The notes beneath the pieces are model-generated. The model did not search any database. It saw only the letters and a program-made list of their open reading frames with translations, and was not told the DNA's origin. 64,000 nucleotides of DNA from Granulicella sp. Its GTDB lineage: Bacteria > Acidobacteriota > Terriglobia > Terriglobales > Acidobacteriaceae. How positions within the stretch are numbered: position 1 is the stretch's first letter; every line of letters begins with the position of its first letter. The DNA is taken from positions 1 through 64,000 of the forward strand of contig PKWU01000075.1 in NCBI GenBank assembly GCA_003132145.1. Direction: 5' to 3'. A program made the translations under genes and the position numbers. Below, piece by piece: positions 28,101-36,996 of this stretch.

Positions 28101-29736
28101 CGGCACAAGCCTGTGGATGGACCCGGCGAGCGACACCTATGTAATCCTGCTCTCGAATGCAATTCACCCGCGCGGTAATTCCCCAATCTCCGCTCTGCGC
28201 GGCGAAGTAGCCACAGCCGCAGCGCAGGCGCTCGGGGTTGGGGTTGGTGGCTATGTTGCCTATATCTCATATTCGAAAGATGGGAAGCCCACGTCGATTG
28301 TGAAGACTGATCCTGGCTGGCCCCGAACCCCACATGAAATTGACTGTCATGCACCAAACACGATCTGTGACGTAGCTGTAGTTGGAGCCTCATACTCCTA
28401 CGCCCCCCTTCCATCGAAGTTTCCTCCAATTCCACTTTCAGCATTATTTAGCGGAATAACTTCAAACCCGCCGCCCACCCTGACTGGCATTGATGTCCTC
28501 GAAGCCACCAACTTCGCGGCGCTTAAGGAAGCTGCGGCGCGCAATGGTGGCCACCTCCGCATCGGCCTGCTCACCAACCAGACCGGCCTCGACGCACAGG
28601 GGCGGCGGACGATCGACGTGCTGCGCGGCATCGGCGGCGGCATCGAGCTAACCACTCTCTTCTCGCCCGAGCACGGCATCTTCGGGGCGAAGGACTCCAC
28701 CGAGATTGGCCAGGAGGTCGATCCCACGACTGGCCTGAAAGTCATCAGCCTCTACGGCGCAAAGGACGCCGACCGCCGTCCCAAGCCCGAAGACCTGAAG
28801 AACCTCGACGCCGTCGTCATCGACCTGCAGGACGCGGGTGTCCGCTTCTACACCTACGAGACCGTTGTCGGCTATCTCCTCGAAGCCGCTGCCTGCGAGA
28901 CCGCTCGCGCCCATCCCCTCGAAGTCATCCTCCTCGACCGCCCCGACCCCATCAACGGCGACGCCGTTCAGGGCCCCATCTCCAACACCGCATCCTCCTA
29001 CCTCGATTACATGCCGCTCCCCATCCGCCACGGTTTCACCCTCGGCGAACTCGCCCAGTACATCCATGGCGAGCATCCAGTCACCTGCGCCCCCAACACC
29101 CCGCCCATCAAGAACCCCGCCCGCCTCACCGTCGTCCCCATGCAGAACTGGCGGCGCGAGGAGTTCTTCGATGCTACCGGCGTGCCCTGGGTCAACCCAT
29201 CGCCTAACCTGCGCAGCGTCACCGAGGCCACACTCTATCCCGCTCTCGGCATGATGGACATGACGAACGTCTCGGTCGGTCGCGGAACTGCAACCCCGTT
29301 TGAGGTCTTCGGCGCGGGCGCAACCGCCGCAACAAAAGACGCCCCCGTCCTCCCCGCATGGTTCGATGGCAAAGCCGTCGCGGCCTACCTCACAGCCCGT
29401 AACATCCCCGGCGTCACCTTCACCCCCACCACCACCCGAGTCGCCGAGGACGCCAACCACTATCCCTACCACGGCCAAACCGTCGAGGGCGTCCGCCTCA
29501 CGGTCACCGACCGCTTCGCGCTCGACTCGCCGGAACTGGGCATCGAGATACTCTCCGCGCTGCATCATCTCTATCCCACGCAGTTCAAGCTGGACAAGGC
29601 CGCGCCGCTGGTGGCCAACTCCGAAACAATGGCAGCGCTGGCGCGCGGAGACGATCCGCGGACGATTGCGGCGGGCTGGGCGCAGGGGCTGGCGGACTTC
29701 AAAGCGCGCCGGGCGCAGGTTCTGATCTACCATTGA
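25108..29736 (+). CDS. triple-domain protein: sodium:solute symporter, beta-lactamase-like serine hydrolase, NamZ/DUF1343 exo-beta-N-acetylmuramidase
   Basis: One uninterrupted 1542-aa frame from ATG 25108. SSS region to about 26680; serine hydrolase with SLTK (FDMASLTKCLVTATA); NamZ segment RIGLLTNQTGLDAQGRRTIDVLRG...LFSPEHGIFG...DLQDAGVRFYTYETVVGYLL. Confidence 0.88.
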   Translation: MPVRLHALDLGVVGLYLVAITLFGLRFSRRRAAGGAAKDRSLRGYFLANKTIPWWAISLSIVSAETSTLTIIGTPGLAFAGDFGFLQIVFGYMFGRVVVALLFLPKYFQGEMLTAYQLIDRRFGHTLHKVTAGLFLLTRAAAEGVRVFAVSIVVGIAIGTGDVLSIAIISALTLLYTFEGGMAAVIWTDVVQMAIYVGGTLVAIWSLGAHVPGGWATIHTIGAAAGKFHMLNFAMNLTTTYTFWAGVLGGTFLTMASHGTDQLMVQRMLAAKNLTESRLALLSSGVVIFIQFALFLLIGAGLFVFYGMHPAALTALHGANTNRIFPAFIVRQMPVGIAGLLVAAILAAAMSNLSAALNSLSSTTVVDFYMGWRPRANDRERMVVSRASTVLWALVLFAVAIYAVHAGGKGNVVEIGLSIASVAYGCLLGVFLLGTLTRYATQVGAIIGMITGFALNLALWQFPGKVLWRDTLKMSDGTYRPGPMPDIAIPHIAWTWYVLIGALVTFAVGSLASLVFRKRTARRAIATAVLLALSASSPFLLSFRSVAEEPASPATAAPDFSAVSTAINAAIAQKKLPGAVVVIGHGGKVVFEQAYGVRKLAGEPGLDGKPSPAEPMTLDTIFDMASLTKCLVTATAIMQLYEAHKLDFDDPVAKYLPEFAAPATRPPTSSANGATLYQPGAQPQESDRKETKRAEGQTYTASDKAKVTIRELLTHYSGLPPDVDLKDAWGLAAPDKAEGIRRAMNSPLTTTPGTHFEYSDINYIVLGALVEKLSGETLDVYASAHIFLPQGIRGPYRSQFLPLERACGLSSSFPPYSAPSGDRITDQKGVALVECDRPGSWSPEQIISHTAPTQHDDQGTKETNPDFDVLLRGTVHDPTVRRMGGVAGQAGLFSTAADVALFAQALLDRLAGRPSNFPLKRETLQLMTTPQQPKTAQGGATIFTQDGQTTAGVALRGFGWDINSAYSRPRGTVFPTTGTAVPTAGAGVPASFGHTGFTGTSLWMDPASDTYVILLSNAIHPRGNSPISALRGEVATAAAQALGVGVGGYVAYISYSKDGKPTSIVKTDPGWPRTPHEIDCHAPNTICDVAVVGASYSYAPLPSKFPPIPLSALFSGITSNPPPTLTGIDVLEATNFAALKEAAARNGGHLRIGLLTNQTGLDAQGRRTIDVLRGIGGGIELTTLFSPEHGIFGAKDSTEIGQEVDPTTGLKVISLYGAKDADRRPKPEDLKNLDAVVIDLQDAGVRFYTYETVVGYLLEAAACETARAHPLEVILLDRPDPINGDAVQGPISNTASSYLDYMPLPIRHGFTLGELAQYIHGEHPVTCAPNTPPIKNPARLTVVPMQNWRREEFFDATGVPWVNPSPNLRSVTEATLYPALGMMDMTNVSVGRGTATPFEVFGAGATAATKDAPVLPAWFDGKAVAAYLTARNIPGVTFTPTTTRVAEDANHYPYHGQTVEGVRLTVTDRFALDSPELGIEILSALHHLYPTQFKLDKAAPLVANSETMAALARGDDPRTIAAGWAQGLADFKARRAQVLIYH
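26730..26761. repeat. dispersed repeat gtcattccgtagcgtagcggaggaacctgctt inside a coding region
   Basis: 30/32 identical to the intergenic copy at 53586-53617. Confidence 0.85.
27142..27160. repeat. palindromic hairpin cctgggg-cgcag-ccccagg inside a coding region
   Basis: Perfect 7-bp arms and 5-nt loop; encodes ...QPGAQPQ... in the beta-lactamase-like domain. Confidence 0.7.
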
Positions 29737-29938
29737 TTCTTGCGTTGTCAGCAAGGACAAAGACGAAATACGCGGATTCTTCCCCTTCCCCTTCGGTGCG
29801 CTCAGGGTCAGGGTGAGAATGACAAGCAAGGCGGCAAAGGTGCCTTTGCGGCTACTCTGTCACGGCATATTCACACGGCGTTTTCACAACTGCGTCACAA
29901 TAGAGGTTGTCGTTTTTTCAGACGAGGAGTCTTCCATC

Positions 29939-30613
29939 ATGCCGCGCATCAACTTTCATCTGCAACTGGCCGAGCTGAAGGACAAGCTGCTGGCGATGGC
30001 GGCCTTGTCGCAGCAGGCGCTGGACTTCTCGGTGGAGGCGTACCTGGAGCGCGACATGGCGCTGTGCGAACATGTGCTGGAGATCGAAGAGGCGATCAAC
30101 ACCGGCGAGACCGTGGTCGACGAGATGGCGTACGAGTTGCTGGCCAAGGAGCAGCCGATGGCCATCGACCTGCGCTTCATCCTCTCGGTGATCAAGATCA
30201 ATGGCGACCTGGAGCGGATTGGGGACCAGGCGGCGAACATCGCGGAGCGCGCGCTGGCGCTGAAGGACCAGCCGGTGATCCAGCTCCCGGTCGACATTCA
30301 GGAGATGGGCGAGCGGACGGGCGTGATGATCCGCACGGCGATCCAGGCACTGCTGGAGGCGGACGCGCACATGGCCGACAGCGTGCTCTCGATGGACGAC
30401 GCGATCGACGAGCGCAACAAGATTGTGCAGGTCGAGCTGATGGAGGTGATGCAGCAGCAGCCGGAGGTAAGCCTGCAGGCGCTGACCGCGATCCTGATCG
30501 CGCGCAACCTGGAGCGCTCGGCCGACCATGCGACGAACATCGCGGAAGACGTGATCTTCTGGCTGCGCGGCTCGGACGTGCGCCACAAGTTCTCGCTGGT
30601 CGAGGCGGAGTGA
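29939..30613 (+). CDS. phoU: phosphate signalling complex protein PhoU
   Basis: MPRINFHLQLAELKDKLLAMAALSQQALDFSVEAYLERDMALCEHV; ARNLERSADHATNIAEDVIFWLRG. Confidence 0.93.
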   Translation: MPRINFHLQLAELKDKLLAMAALSQQALDFSVEAYLERDMALCEHVLEIEEAINTGETVVDEMAYELLAKEQPMAIDLRFILSVIKINGDLERIGDQAANIAERALALKDQPVIQLPVDIQEMGERTGVMIRTAIQALLEADAHMADSVLSMDDAIDERNKIVQVELMEVMQQQPEVSLQALTAILIARNLERSADHATNIAEDVIFWLRGSDVRHKFSLVEAE

Positions 30614-30685
30614 AGATGGCTCTTCGCCGGCTGTGCGCGCGAGGCGGGTTTGACGCGACGGAGCGGCGCAATTAGGCTAAAAGCT

Positions 30686-30772
30686 ATGAAGAAGTGCGAC
30701 CGGAACCCGCGTGCGTACCATTCGGCTTGTTGTTGCAATCTCGCGCGCCGTCGCTTCTGTCCCGCTTCGTAG
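30686..30772 (+). CDS. candidate polycysteine leader peptide MKKCDRNPRAYHSACCCNLARRRFCPAS
   Basis: 28-codon ORF with 5 Cys including three consecutive (TGT TGT TGC, 30728-30736); a terminator follows 38 nt after the stop, then the siroheme reductase operon. Confidence 0.65.
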   Translation: MKKCDRNPRAYHSACCCNLARRRFCPAS

Positions 30773-30810
30773 AGTTTGCAAATTGCGAGGTCAAAGACAA
30801 GCTGATTGAG

Positions 30811-30837
30811 CGCCCACAAATCCGGTGGGCGTTTTTT
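30811..30837 (+). terminator. rho-independent terminator between the leader ORF and the siroheme reductase gene (candidate attenuator)
   Basis: cgcccac-aaatccg-gtgggcg-tttttt. Confidence 0.8.
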
Positions 30838-30921
30838 ATTGAGACAATCATTTGATCGCTCTCTCTGCCAGCTATCGGCCGGATTTGTTCAGCTATAAAC
30901 GATAAGGATTCCCGGAGAATA

Positions 30922-32652
30922 ATGACCAACCTCGCCAAAGTGACGCCGTCGGCCGCAACACCAGCTGCCAAGGAGACCAAGGCCCAGAAGGCCGAGCGCC
31001 TCAAGCTGGAAAAAAATCCGTGGGAGGCGTGGGACGAGGTGCGCCAATTCGCGCGCGAGGGCCGCGCCGCCGTGCTGCCGGAGTGGACCGAGTTCTACTT
31101 CAAGTGGTGGGGCATCTACACCCAGGGCGACGGCGTCGGTGTCACCGGCGGCAAGGACGGACAGGGCAATGCGAGCGAGTTCTTCATGATGCGCATCGGC
31201 CTGCCCAACGGCCTGCTCACCTCGCACCAGTTGCGCGTCATCGGCGAGCTGACCCAAAAATACGCGCGCAACCTTGCCGACATCACCACCCGCCAGAACA
31301 TTCAACTCCACTGGCTCACCATCGAGGCGTTGCCGGAGATTGTCGACGCGCTGACCGCCGTCGGTCTGAGTCCCAAGGGCATGTGTGGCGATGTGGTGCG
31401 CAACGTGACGGGCTGCCCGCTCGCCGGCCTCGACGCGCACGAGCTCGTCGACGCAAGCCCGCTTGCCGTCGAGATTGCGCACCGGCTCACCGCCAACCCC
31501 GAGTTCTACAACCTGCCACGCAAGTTCAAGGTCACGGTCTCGGGCTGCCCCGTCTGGTGCTCCTACCCGGAGATCAACGACGTTGCGCTGACGGCGATCC
31601 GTCGCGGCGACGAGGTCGGCTACACGCTGCGCGTCGGCGGCGGCCTATCGACCGAGCCGCACATCGCCGTGCGGATTCCGGTCTTCATTCCGCAGACGAA
31701 AGCCGTAGAGGTCGTCGAGGCCGTTCTGCGCATCTTCAAGGAGCAGACAGAACTCCGCGAGAATCGCACGCGCGCGCGGCTAAAGTATCTCTTCCTGCGC
31801 CACGGCTGGACGGCGGAGTCGATGCTCGCGGCGATCGAGGAGAAGCTAGGCTACAAGCTCGATCCATTGCCGGTGAGCGAAGACGAAACGCCCGACGACG
31901 TCTATCGCGACCACATCGGCGTGACTCCGCAGCGGCAGGCGGCCCTCTCCGCCGTCGGCGCCAGCGTGCTGCGCGGCAGGCTCACCGGCGATCAACTCAT
32001 CCAGCTCGCCGACCTCGCTGAGGAGTTCGGCGACGGCCATCTGCGCGCGACGATCATGCAGAACATTATTGTCGCGAATATTCCCAATGCGCGCACGCGC
32101 GACGTAGTTGAGCGGCTCAATCAAATTGGATTGCAGGTCGAGGTCTCGCCCTTCTGGCGTGGCGCGATTGCTTGCACGGGAACAGAGTTCTGCAAGCTCG
32201 CCATCGCCGAGACCAAAGGCTTCGCCAAGTGGCTGGTCGGCGAGATGGAGGAGAGGCTGCCCGCCTTCGACCAGCAGATTAAACTGCACGTCACCGGCTG
32301 CACCAACTCCTGCGGCCAAAGCTGGATCGCCGACATCGGACTCGAGGGCAAGAAGATCAAGAAGGACGGCGCAATGGTCGATGCCTTCTACTTCTGCGTG
32401 GGCGGCGCGGTCGGCAAGTACGCGGGCATCGCGCGCCAGATCGGATTCCGCGCGGCCGCCGAAGACTGCCCCGCCGCCATCGAGCGCCTGCTGCGCGCCT
32501 ATCTTGCCGCTCGCGCACCCGGCGAAGACCTCCGCGCCTACTTCGCTCGCACCGACGACGAGACCCTGCGCGAACAGCTTGCGGGTACCGCCGTTACGCC
32601 CGTCGAGCGCGACCCTCCACCGGTGGGCGGACGACACATAGTGGACGCATAA
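30922..32652 (+). CDS. ferredoxin-type siroheme sulfite/nitrite reductase
   Basis: TRQNIQLHWLTIE; GMCGDVVRNVTGCPLAG; CTGTEFCKLAIAETKG; HVTGCTNSCGQSWIADIG (siroheme/4Fe-4S ligands). Confidence 0.93.
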   Translation: MTNLAKVTPSAATPAAKETKAQKAERLKLEKNPWEAWDEVRQFAREGRAAVLPEWTEFYFKWWGIYTQGDGVGVTGGKDGQGNASEFFMMRIGLPNGLLTSHQLRVIGELTQKYARNLADITTRQNIQLHWLTIEALPEIVDALTAVGLSPKGMCGDVVRNVTGCPLAGLDAHELVDASPLAVEIAHRLTANPEFYNLPRKFKVTVSGCPVWCSYPEINDVALTAIRRGDEVGYTLRVGGGLSTEPHIAVRIPVFIPQTKAVEVVEAVLRIFKEQTELRENRTRARLKYLFLRHGWTAESMLAAIEEKLGYKLDPLPVSEDETPDDVYRDHIGVTPQRQAALSAVGASVLRGRLTGDQLIQLADLAEEFGDGHLRATIMQNIIVANIPNARTRDVVERLNQIGLQVEVSPFWRGAIACTGTEFCKLAIAETKGFAKWLVGEMEERLPAFDQQIKLHVTGCTNSCGQSWIADIGLEGKKIKKDGAMVDAFYFCVGGAVGKYAGIARQIGFRAAAEDCPAAIERLLRAYLAARAPGEDLRAYFARTDDETLREQLAGTAVTPVERDPPPVGGRHIVDA

Positions 32653-32658
32653 TACGCT

Positions 32659-33357
32659 ATGCCCCTTTTCCCCATTTTTCTCAAACTGACGGGCCGGCCT
32701 TGCATCGTGATTGGCGGGGGAAATCTGGCTGAGTCGAAGATTGATTCGCTGCGCGCGGCGGAGGCGCGGGTGACGGTGATGGCGCCGGTCGCAGGCGCGC
32801 GCATCGCGGAGATGGCGGAGGCGGGCGAGATCGTCTGGCACCAACGCGCGTATGCGGCAGGCGACTTGGCAGGGCAATTTTTGGCGGTTGCGGCGACCAG
32901 TGACGCGGCGGTGAATCGCGCTGTCTTTGCCGAGGCCGAGGCGGCGGGAATTCTGGTGAATGCGGTGGACGACCCGCCCTTCTGCGACTTCTACTTCCCC
33001 TCCGTGGTGCGCCGCGGCGACCTGCAGATCGCCATCTCTACTGCGGGCGCAAGTCCCGCGCTGGCGCAACGCCTGCGCAAGGAGATCGACGCGCTGCTTC
33101 CGCTCGATGCGGGCGAGTGGCTCGCCGAGCTGGGCAATCTGCGCCGCGAGATTTTGCAACGCGAGCCCGCAAACGGCGCCCGCCGCGAGCTGCTGCATCA
33201 GCTTGCCAGCCGCGACCTCTGCGGCTTTGAGGGCTGCCCTACGCGTGCGCTGGCCCGTCGGCACGCGCAGACAAATCCGCTGCAGAACGATCCCACACAG
33301 CCAAATTTATTGCCGAGCAACCCCGTGACAAGCAATCCCGGCGAGCGCAAACCATGA
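32659..33357 (+). CDS. precorrin-2 dehydrogenase/sirohydrochlorin ferrochelatase (Met8p/CysG N-terminal type)
   Basis: MPLFPIFLKLTGRPCIVIGGGNLAESKIDSLRAAEARVTVMAP; NAVDDPPFCDFYFPSVVRRGDLQIAISTAGASPALAQRLRKEI. Confidence 0.9.
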   Translation: MPLFPIFLKLTGRPCIVIGGGNLAESKIDSLRAAEARVTVMAPVAGARIAEMAEAGEIVWHQRAYAAGDLAGQFLAVAATSDAAVNRAVFAEAEAAGILVNAVDDPPFCDFYFPSVVRRGDLQIAISTAGASPALAQRLRKEIDALLPLDAGEWLAELGNLRREILQREPANGARRELLHQLASRDLCGFEGCPTRALARRHAQTNPLQNDPTQPNLLPSNPVTSNPGERKP

Positions 33358-34082
33358 AGAGATCGGCGCAGTCGGGCGTGGTCTATCTGGTTGGCGCGGG
33401 ACCGGGCGACGCGGAGCTGCTGACGTTGCGCGCCCTGCGCCTGATCGAAACCGCCGATGTGATTCTGCCCGACGACTTGGTCTCCGACGAAGTGCTGGCG
33501 CTGGTTTCGCCTACCGCGCTGGTGGTTCCGGTGGGCAAGCGCTGTGGACAGCCACGCATCACGCAGGCGGGGATTCATGCGCTCATGCTGGAACACGCGA
33601 GCGCGGGCCGTAGCGTGGTGCGGCTGAAATCGGGTGAGCCGCTGATCTTCGGGCGCGCGGGCGAGGAGATTGCCGCGCTCACCGAGGCCGCGATTCCCTT
33701 CGAGATTGTGCCGGGGATTACGGCGGCCTTCGCCGTGGCGGCCGCGCTGAAGACCCCGCTCACCGACCGCAGTTCCGCCTCGAAGCTGATCTTCGCCACC
33801 GCGCACCACGCAGCCGACAAACTCGAACTCACGCCCAAGTGGGAGGGCGCATTTCCTAAGGACGCGACACTGGTGGTTTATATGCCGGGGCGCAGGTTCC
33901 GTCAGCTAGCCGACGAGCTGATTGCCTCCGGGATCGACGGCGATACGCCGTGCATTGCTGTCTCAAATGCGACGACAAAAGACGAACGCGTTCTGCGCAC
34001 AACGCTGGCCGTGATCGACGATGAGGCGGTGGGCCCTGCGCCAGTGCTGCTCCTCATCGGCGATGCCATCCGGCCTGCGTAA
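33354..34082 (+). CDS. cobA: uroporphyrinogen-III C-methyltransferase
   Basis: VYLVGAGPGDAELLTLRALRLIETADVILPDDLVSDEVLAL; VVRLKSGEPLIFGRAGEEI. Confidence 0.92.
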   Translation: MKRSAQSGVVYLVGAGPGDAELLTLRALRLIETADVILPDDLVSDEVLALVSPTALVVPVGKRCGQPRITQAGIHALMLEHASAGRSVVRLKSGEPLIFGRAGEEIAALTEAAIPFEIVPGITAAFAVAAALKTPLTDRSSASKLIFATAHHAADKLELTPKWEGAFPKDATLVVYMPGRRFRQLADELIASGIDGDTPCIAVSNATTKDERVLRTTLAVIDDEAVGPAPVLLLIGDAIRPA

Positions 34083-34177
34083 ATGATGAATTGTCAGCTC
34101 CCACTCATCCCACCCCACCAGCAAAGCTGGCGGGGACCCCGGTATCGCGATGAGACCACGATGAATAGGAAGTCTCG

Positions 34178-35476
34178 CTACTTGACCTCGACCACGGGGG
34201 TGACGGAGAGGCCGGGGCGCAAAACGTAGTCGCCGTCCTCCTGCTGCAGGTTGGTGAAGTCGATGCGCACCGGAAGGCGCTGCACCACCTTGACGTAGTT
34301 TCCCGTGGCGTTCTCCGGCGGGAAGAGCGAGAGCATGGAGCCTGTGGCGCCGCCGACCTGCGTCACCGAGCCGGAGAACTTGCGCCCTCCGTAGGCGTCG
34401 ACTTTGATGGTCACCTTCTGCCCGGCGCGCATGTGGGTCAACTGCGTCTCCTTGAAGTTGGCTGTGACCCACAGGTCGGTCAGCGGGATGATGGTCATCA
34501 GGTCCTGACCGGCGGCGAGGTTGGCGCCCACCTCGACGTTCTTTTTGTTTACGATTCCCGCCACCGGCGCGGTGATGCGCGTGTAGCCAAGGTTGAGGCG
34601 CGCCTGATCGACGCGCGCCTGCGCCTGCTGGATGGTGGCCTGGGCGGCCTCGGCGCGGGACTGCTGCATGCGCACCTGGTCGGGCCCGTTCTTCACCGAC
34701 TGCGCCGACTGCGCCTCGGCTTCGGCGAGTCGCTGGCGCGCGCTGGCGACGGCGTTCTGCTGGGCGAGCACGGCGGCCTCGGCCTCGGCGACCGCGGCCT
34801 TGCTGGCGGCGGCTGCGGCGACGGCTGCATCGTACTGCTGCTTGGAGATCACGTCCTTCTCGACCAGCGGCGTGTAGCGATCGACGTCGGCCTGCGCCTT
34901 GCGCGCGTTGGCCTTCGCCTCATCGACGCGCGCGCTGGCGGCTTCCACCTGCTTCTCCGCCTGCGCAATCAAGTCGGTCGAGCCCTTCACGTCGCTGGCG
35001 GTGGTGCTGACCATGGTGCCGACGCTCACCTGCGTGATGGGCACATTGACCGTGGCCTGCGCGAACTCGGCCTGCGCGCTGGCCAGGTTGGCCTGGGCCT
35101 GATCGAGGGCGACCTGGTAGTCGGTGGGGTCGATCTCGGCCAGCAACTGGCCCGCCTGCACGGTCTGGTTGTCGTCCACGGTGACCTTGACCACCTGGCC
35201 GGAGACGCGCGAGCTGATCTGGTAGAGGTTGCCGTCCACCTGCGCGTCGTCGGTGTCTTCGGTGAAGGTGGAGCGCCAGTAGAAGAAGACCGCGCCCAGC
35301 ACAAGCAGCAGCACGACGCCGATGACGGCGAACTTGCGGTTGCCGTTGGACTCGGCGGAGTCGTCAATCTCGTCCTCCGCGCCGGCGTTGGCCGGGAAGT
35401 TGCCTTTGGTTTCGGCGCTCTGGTCGGCGGTTTGGTTGGCGGATCGTGTGCCGCTTCGGTTCTGTTCGTCTGCCAC
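34178..35476 (-). CDS. HlyD/EmrA-family membrane fusion protein
   Basis: N-terminal TM, DAQVDGNLYQISSRVSGQVVKVTVDDNQTVQAGQLLAEIDPTDYQVALDQAQANL, long coiled coil. Confidence 0.92.
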   Translation of the reverse strand: MADEQNRSGTRSANQTADQSAETKGNFPANAGAEDEIDDSAESNGNRKFAVIGVVLLLVLGAVFFYWRSTFTEDTDDAQVDGNLYQISSRVSGQVVKVTVDDNQTVQAGQLLAEIDPTDYQVALDQAQANLASAQAEFAQATVNVPITQVSVGTMVSTTASDVKGSTDLIAQAEKQVEAASARVDEAKANARKAQADVDRYTPLVEKDVISKQQYDAAVAAAAASKAAVAEAEAAVLAQQNAVASARQRLAEAEAQSAQSVKNGPDQVRMQQSRAEAAQATIQQAQARVDQARLNLGYTRITAPVAGIVNKKNVEVGANLAAGQDLMTIIPLTDLWVTANFKETQLTHMRAGQKVTIKVDAYGGRKFSGSVTQVGGATGSMLSLFPPENATGNYVKVVQRLPVRIDFTNLQQEDGDYVLRPGLSVTPVVEVK

Positions 35477-35478
35477 GG

Positions 35479-36996
35479 TTACTTCCCTCCGAGATAATCT
35501 TTCAGGTTGGACTGCGCGACGCCGAGGGCGCGCGCCAGCGAGAGCTTGGCGGCGTTGTGCTGGTAGAGTGCTGCGATGTACTGGTCGTTGGCCTGCTCCA
35601 CCGAGGCCTGCGCCTGGCTGACGGGCAGGTTGTCGCTGACTCCGGCGTGGAAGCGCTGCTGCGCCTCGCTGAGCGCCTCATTGGCCAGATCGACGTTGGA
35701 CTTTGCCGCCTCCACCAGCTTGGCTGCGGACTGGATGTCGAGGATGGAGTCGCGAACCTCGGCGTTCACCTGCTGCACCTGGTCGGCGAGCTTGTCACTA
35801 GCCTGCGCAACCTGCGCGCCCGCGATGTCCTCTTCGCCGCGCGTCTTCGCGATCTGCAGGATCGGCGCGGAGACGCTGCCGGTTGCGCTGTATGAGCTGT
35901 GCGAGTGATTGGCGGTCTGGCCGATGTCGCCGAAGTCGCCGGAGAACTGCACGGTGGGGAGCTGGTCGGCGCGGGCCGCGGTCTGCACCGCATGCGCGGC
36001 GGCGAGTTGCTCGCTGGCGGCGGCCAGGTCCTTGCGGTTTTTCAGCGCTTGCGCAAACGCAGCCGCGGGATCGAGGTTGTCCAGCGCGGCGTAAGGCTCG
36101 CTGTCGGTAAGGCGGAAGGCCTGGTCGAGCGGAAGCCCGATGGCGCGCGCCAGCGCCAGCTTGTCCTTGGCCAACTGGTTGCTTGTGGAGATGAGGGTCT
36201 GCTGCTCGTTCTGGTAGTCAACCTGCGCGCGCAGCACGTCGAGCCGCGGACTGACGCCCGCCTCGTGCGCGGCCGTGGCCTGGTCCAGGGAGAGCTTGCT
36301 GGTGGCAAGCTCGGCGTTGACCGCGTCGATGCGTGCCGCGTCGGCCAGGCACAGCAGATAGGCGTTGCCCACGGTGAGCACCACCATCTCCCGCGCGTCG
36401 TCCGCCGAAAGCTTTGTCGCGGCAAAGTTGTGTTTCGCTGCGAGGTAGCTCTCCAGCGCCGGAACGTTGATGAGGTTCTCGGTCAGGTAGGCGCGGAAGT
36501 CCACCACCTGGAACGGCCCGACGATGGGGTTGAGGCCTGGGATCTTGAGGCCGTAGGTGGCCAGGTCGATCTGCTCCACCTCGATGGATGCGTCGCCGGT
36601 GACGGTCGGCAGCAGCGCCTGCAGCTGTTCGAGCTGCTGACCGTGCGCGCTCTGCTCGGCGGTGGCCTGCAGGATGAGGCCGAGGTTCTGCCGCAGGCCG
36701 CGCGTGATGGCGTCGTCCATCGAGAGGCCGAGCACCGCGTCCGTTGCCTTGCCCGCGACCAGCGATCCGCCGAATGCGCCCTGCGTGGGCGCGGCCAGGT
36801 TCACTCCGCCCGGCGCCGCGAGCTGTTGCAACGCGCCCTCGGTGGCCTGCGCCTCCGCGGAAGATGTGGCCCCGGGACTGCCCGCCTGCGCGTAGCCTGT
36901 GGCGGCACCAAGCAACAGAGAAACGAGCAGCAGGGAACTGGCTCCGCCGGCCGCAAGGGCCCTCCAGCCGGACGACACTGCATTCCGTTGAATCAT
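35479..36996 (-). CDS. TolC-family outer-membrane efflux protein
   Basis: TolC-like periodicity; signal peptide near MIQRNAVSSGWRALAAGGASSLLLVSLLLGAATGYAQ. Confidence 0.87.
   Translation of the reverse strand: MIQRNAVSSGWRALAAGGASSLLLVSLLLGAATGYAQAGSPGATSSAEAQATEGALQQLAAPGGVNLAAPTQGAFGGSLVAGKATDAVLGLSMDDAITRGLRQNLGLILQATAEQSAHGQQLEQLQALLPTVTGDASIEVEQIDLATYGLKIPGLNPIVGPFQVVDFRAYLTENLINVPALESYLAAKHNFAATKLSADDAREMVVLTVGNAYLLCLADAARIDAVNAELATSKLSLDQATAAHEAGVSPRLDVLRAQVDYQNEQQTLISTSNQLAKDKLALARAIGLPLDQAFRLTDSEPYAALDNLDPAAAFAQALKNRKDLAAASEQLAAAHAVQTAARADQLPTVQFSGDFGDIGQTANHSHSSYSATGSVSAPILQIAKTRGEEDIAGAQVAQASDKLADQVQQVNAEVRDSILDIQSAAKLVEAAKSNVDLANEALSEAQQRFHAGVSDNLPVSQAQASVEQANDQYIAALYQHNAAKLSLARALGVAQSNLKDYLGGK

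Noticed and set aside
30679-30921. SAM riboswitch upstream of the siroheme reductase
   Set aside because: No conserved SAM-I core motif was seen by eye; the leader ORF plus terminator explains the structure better.
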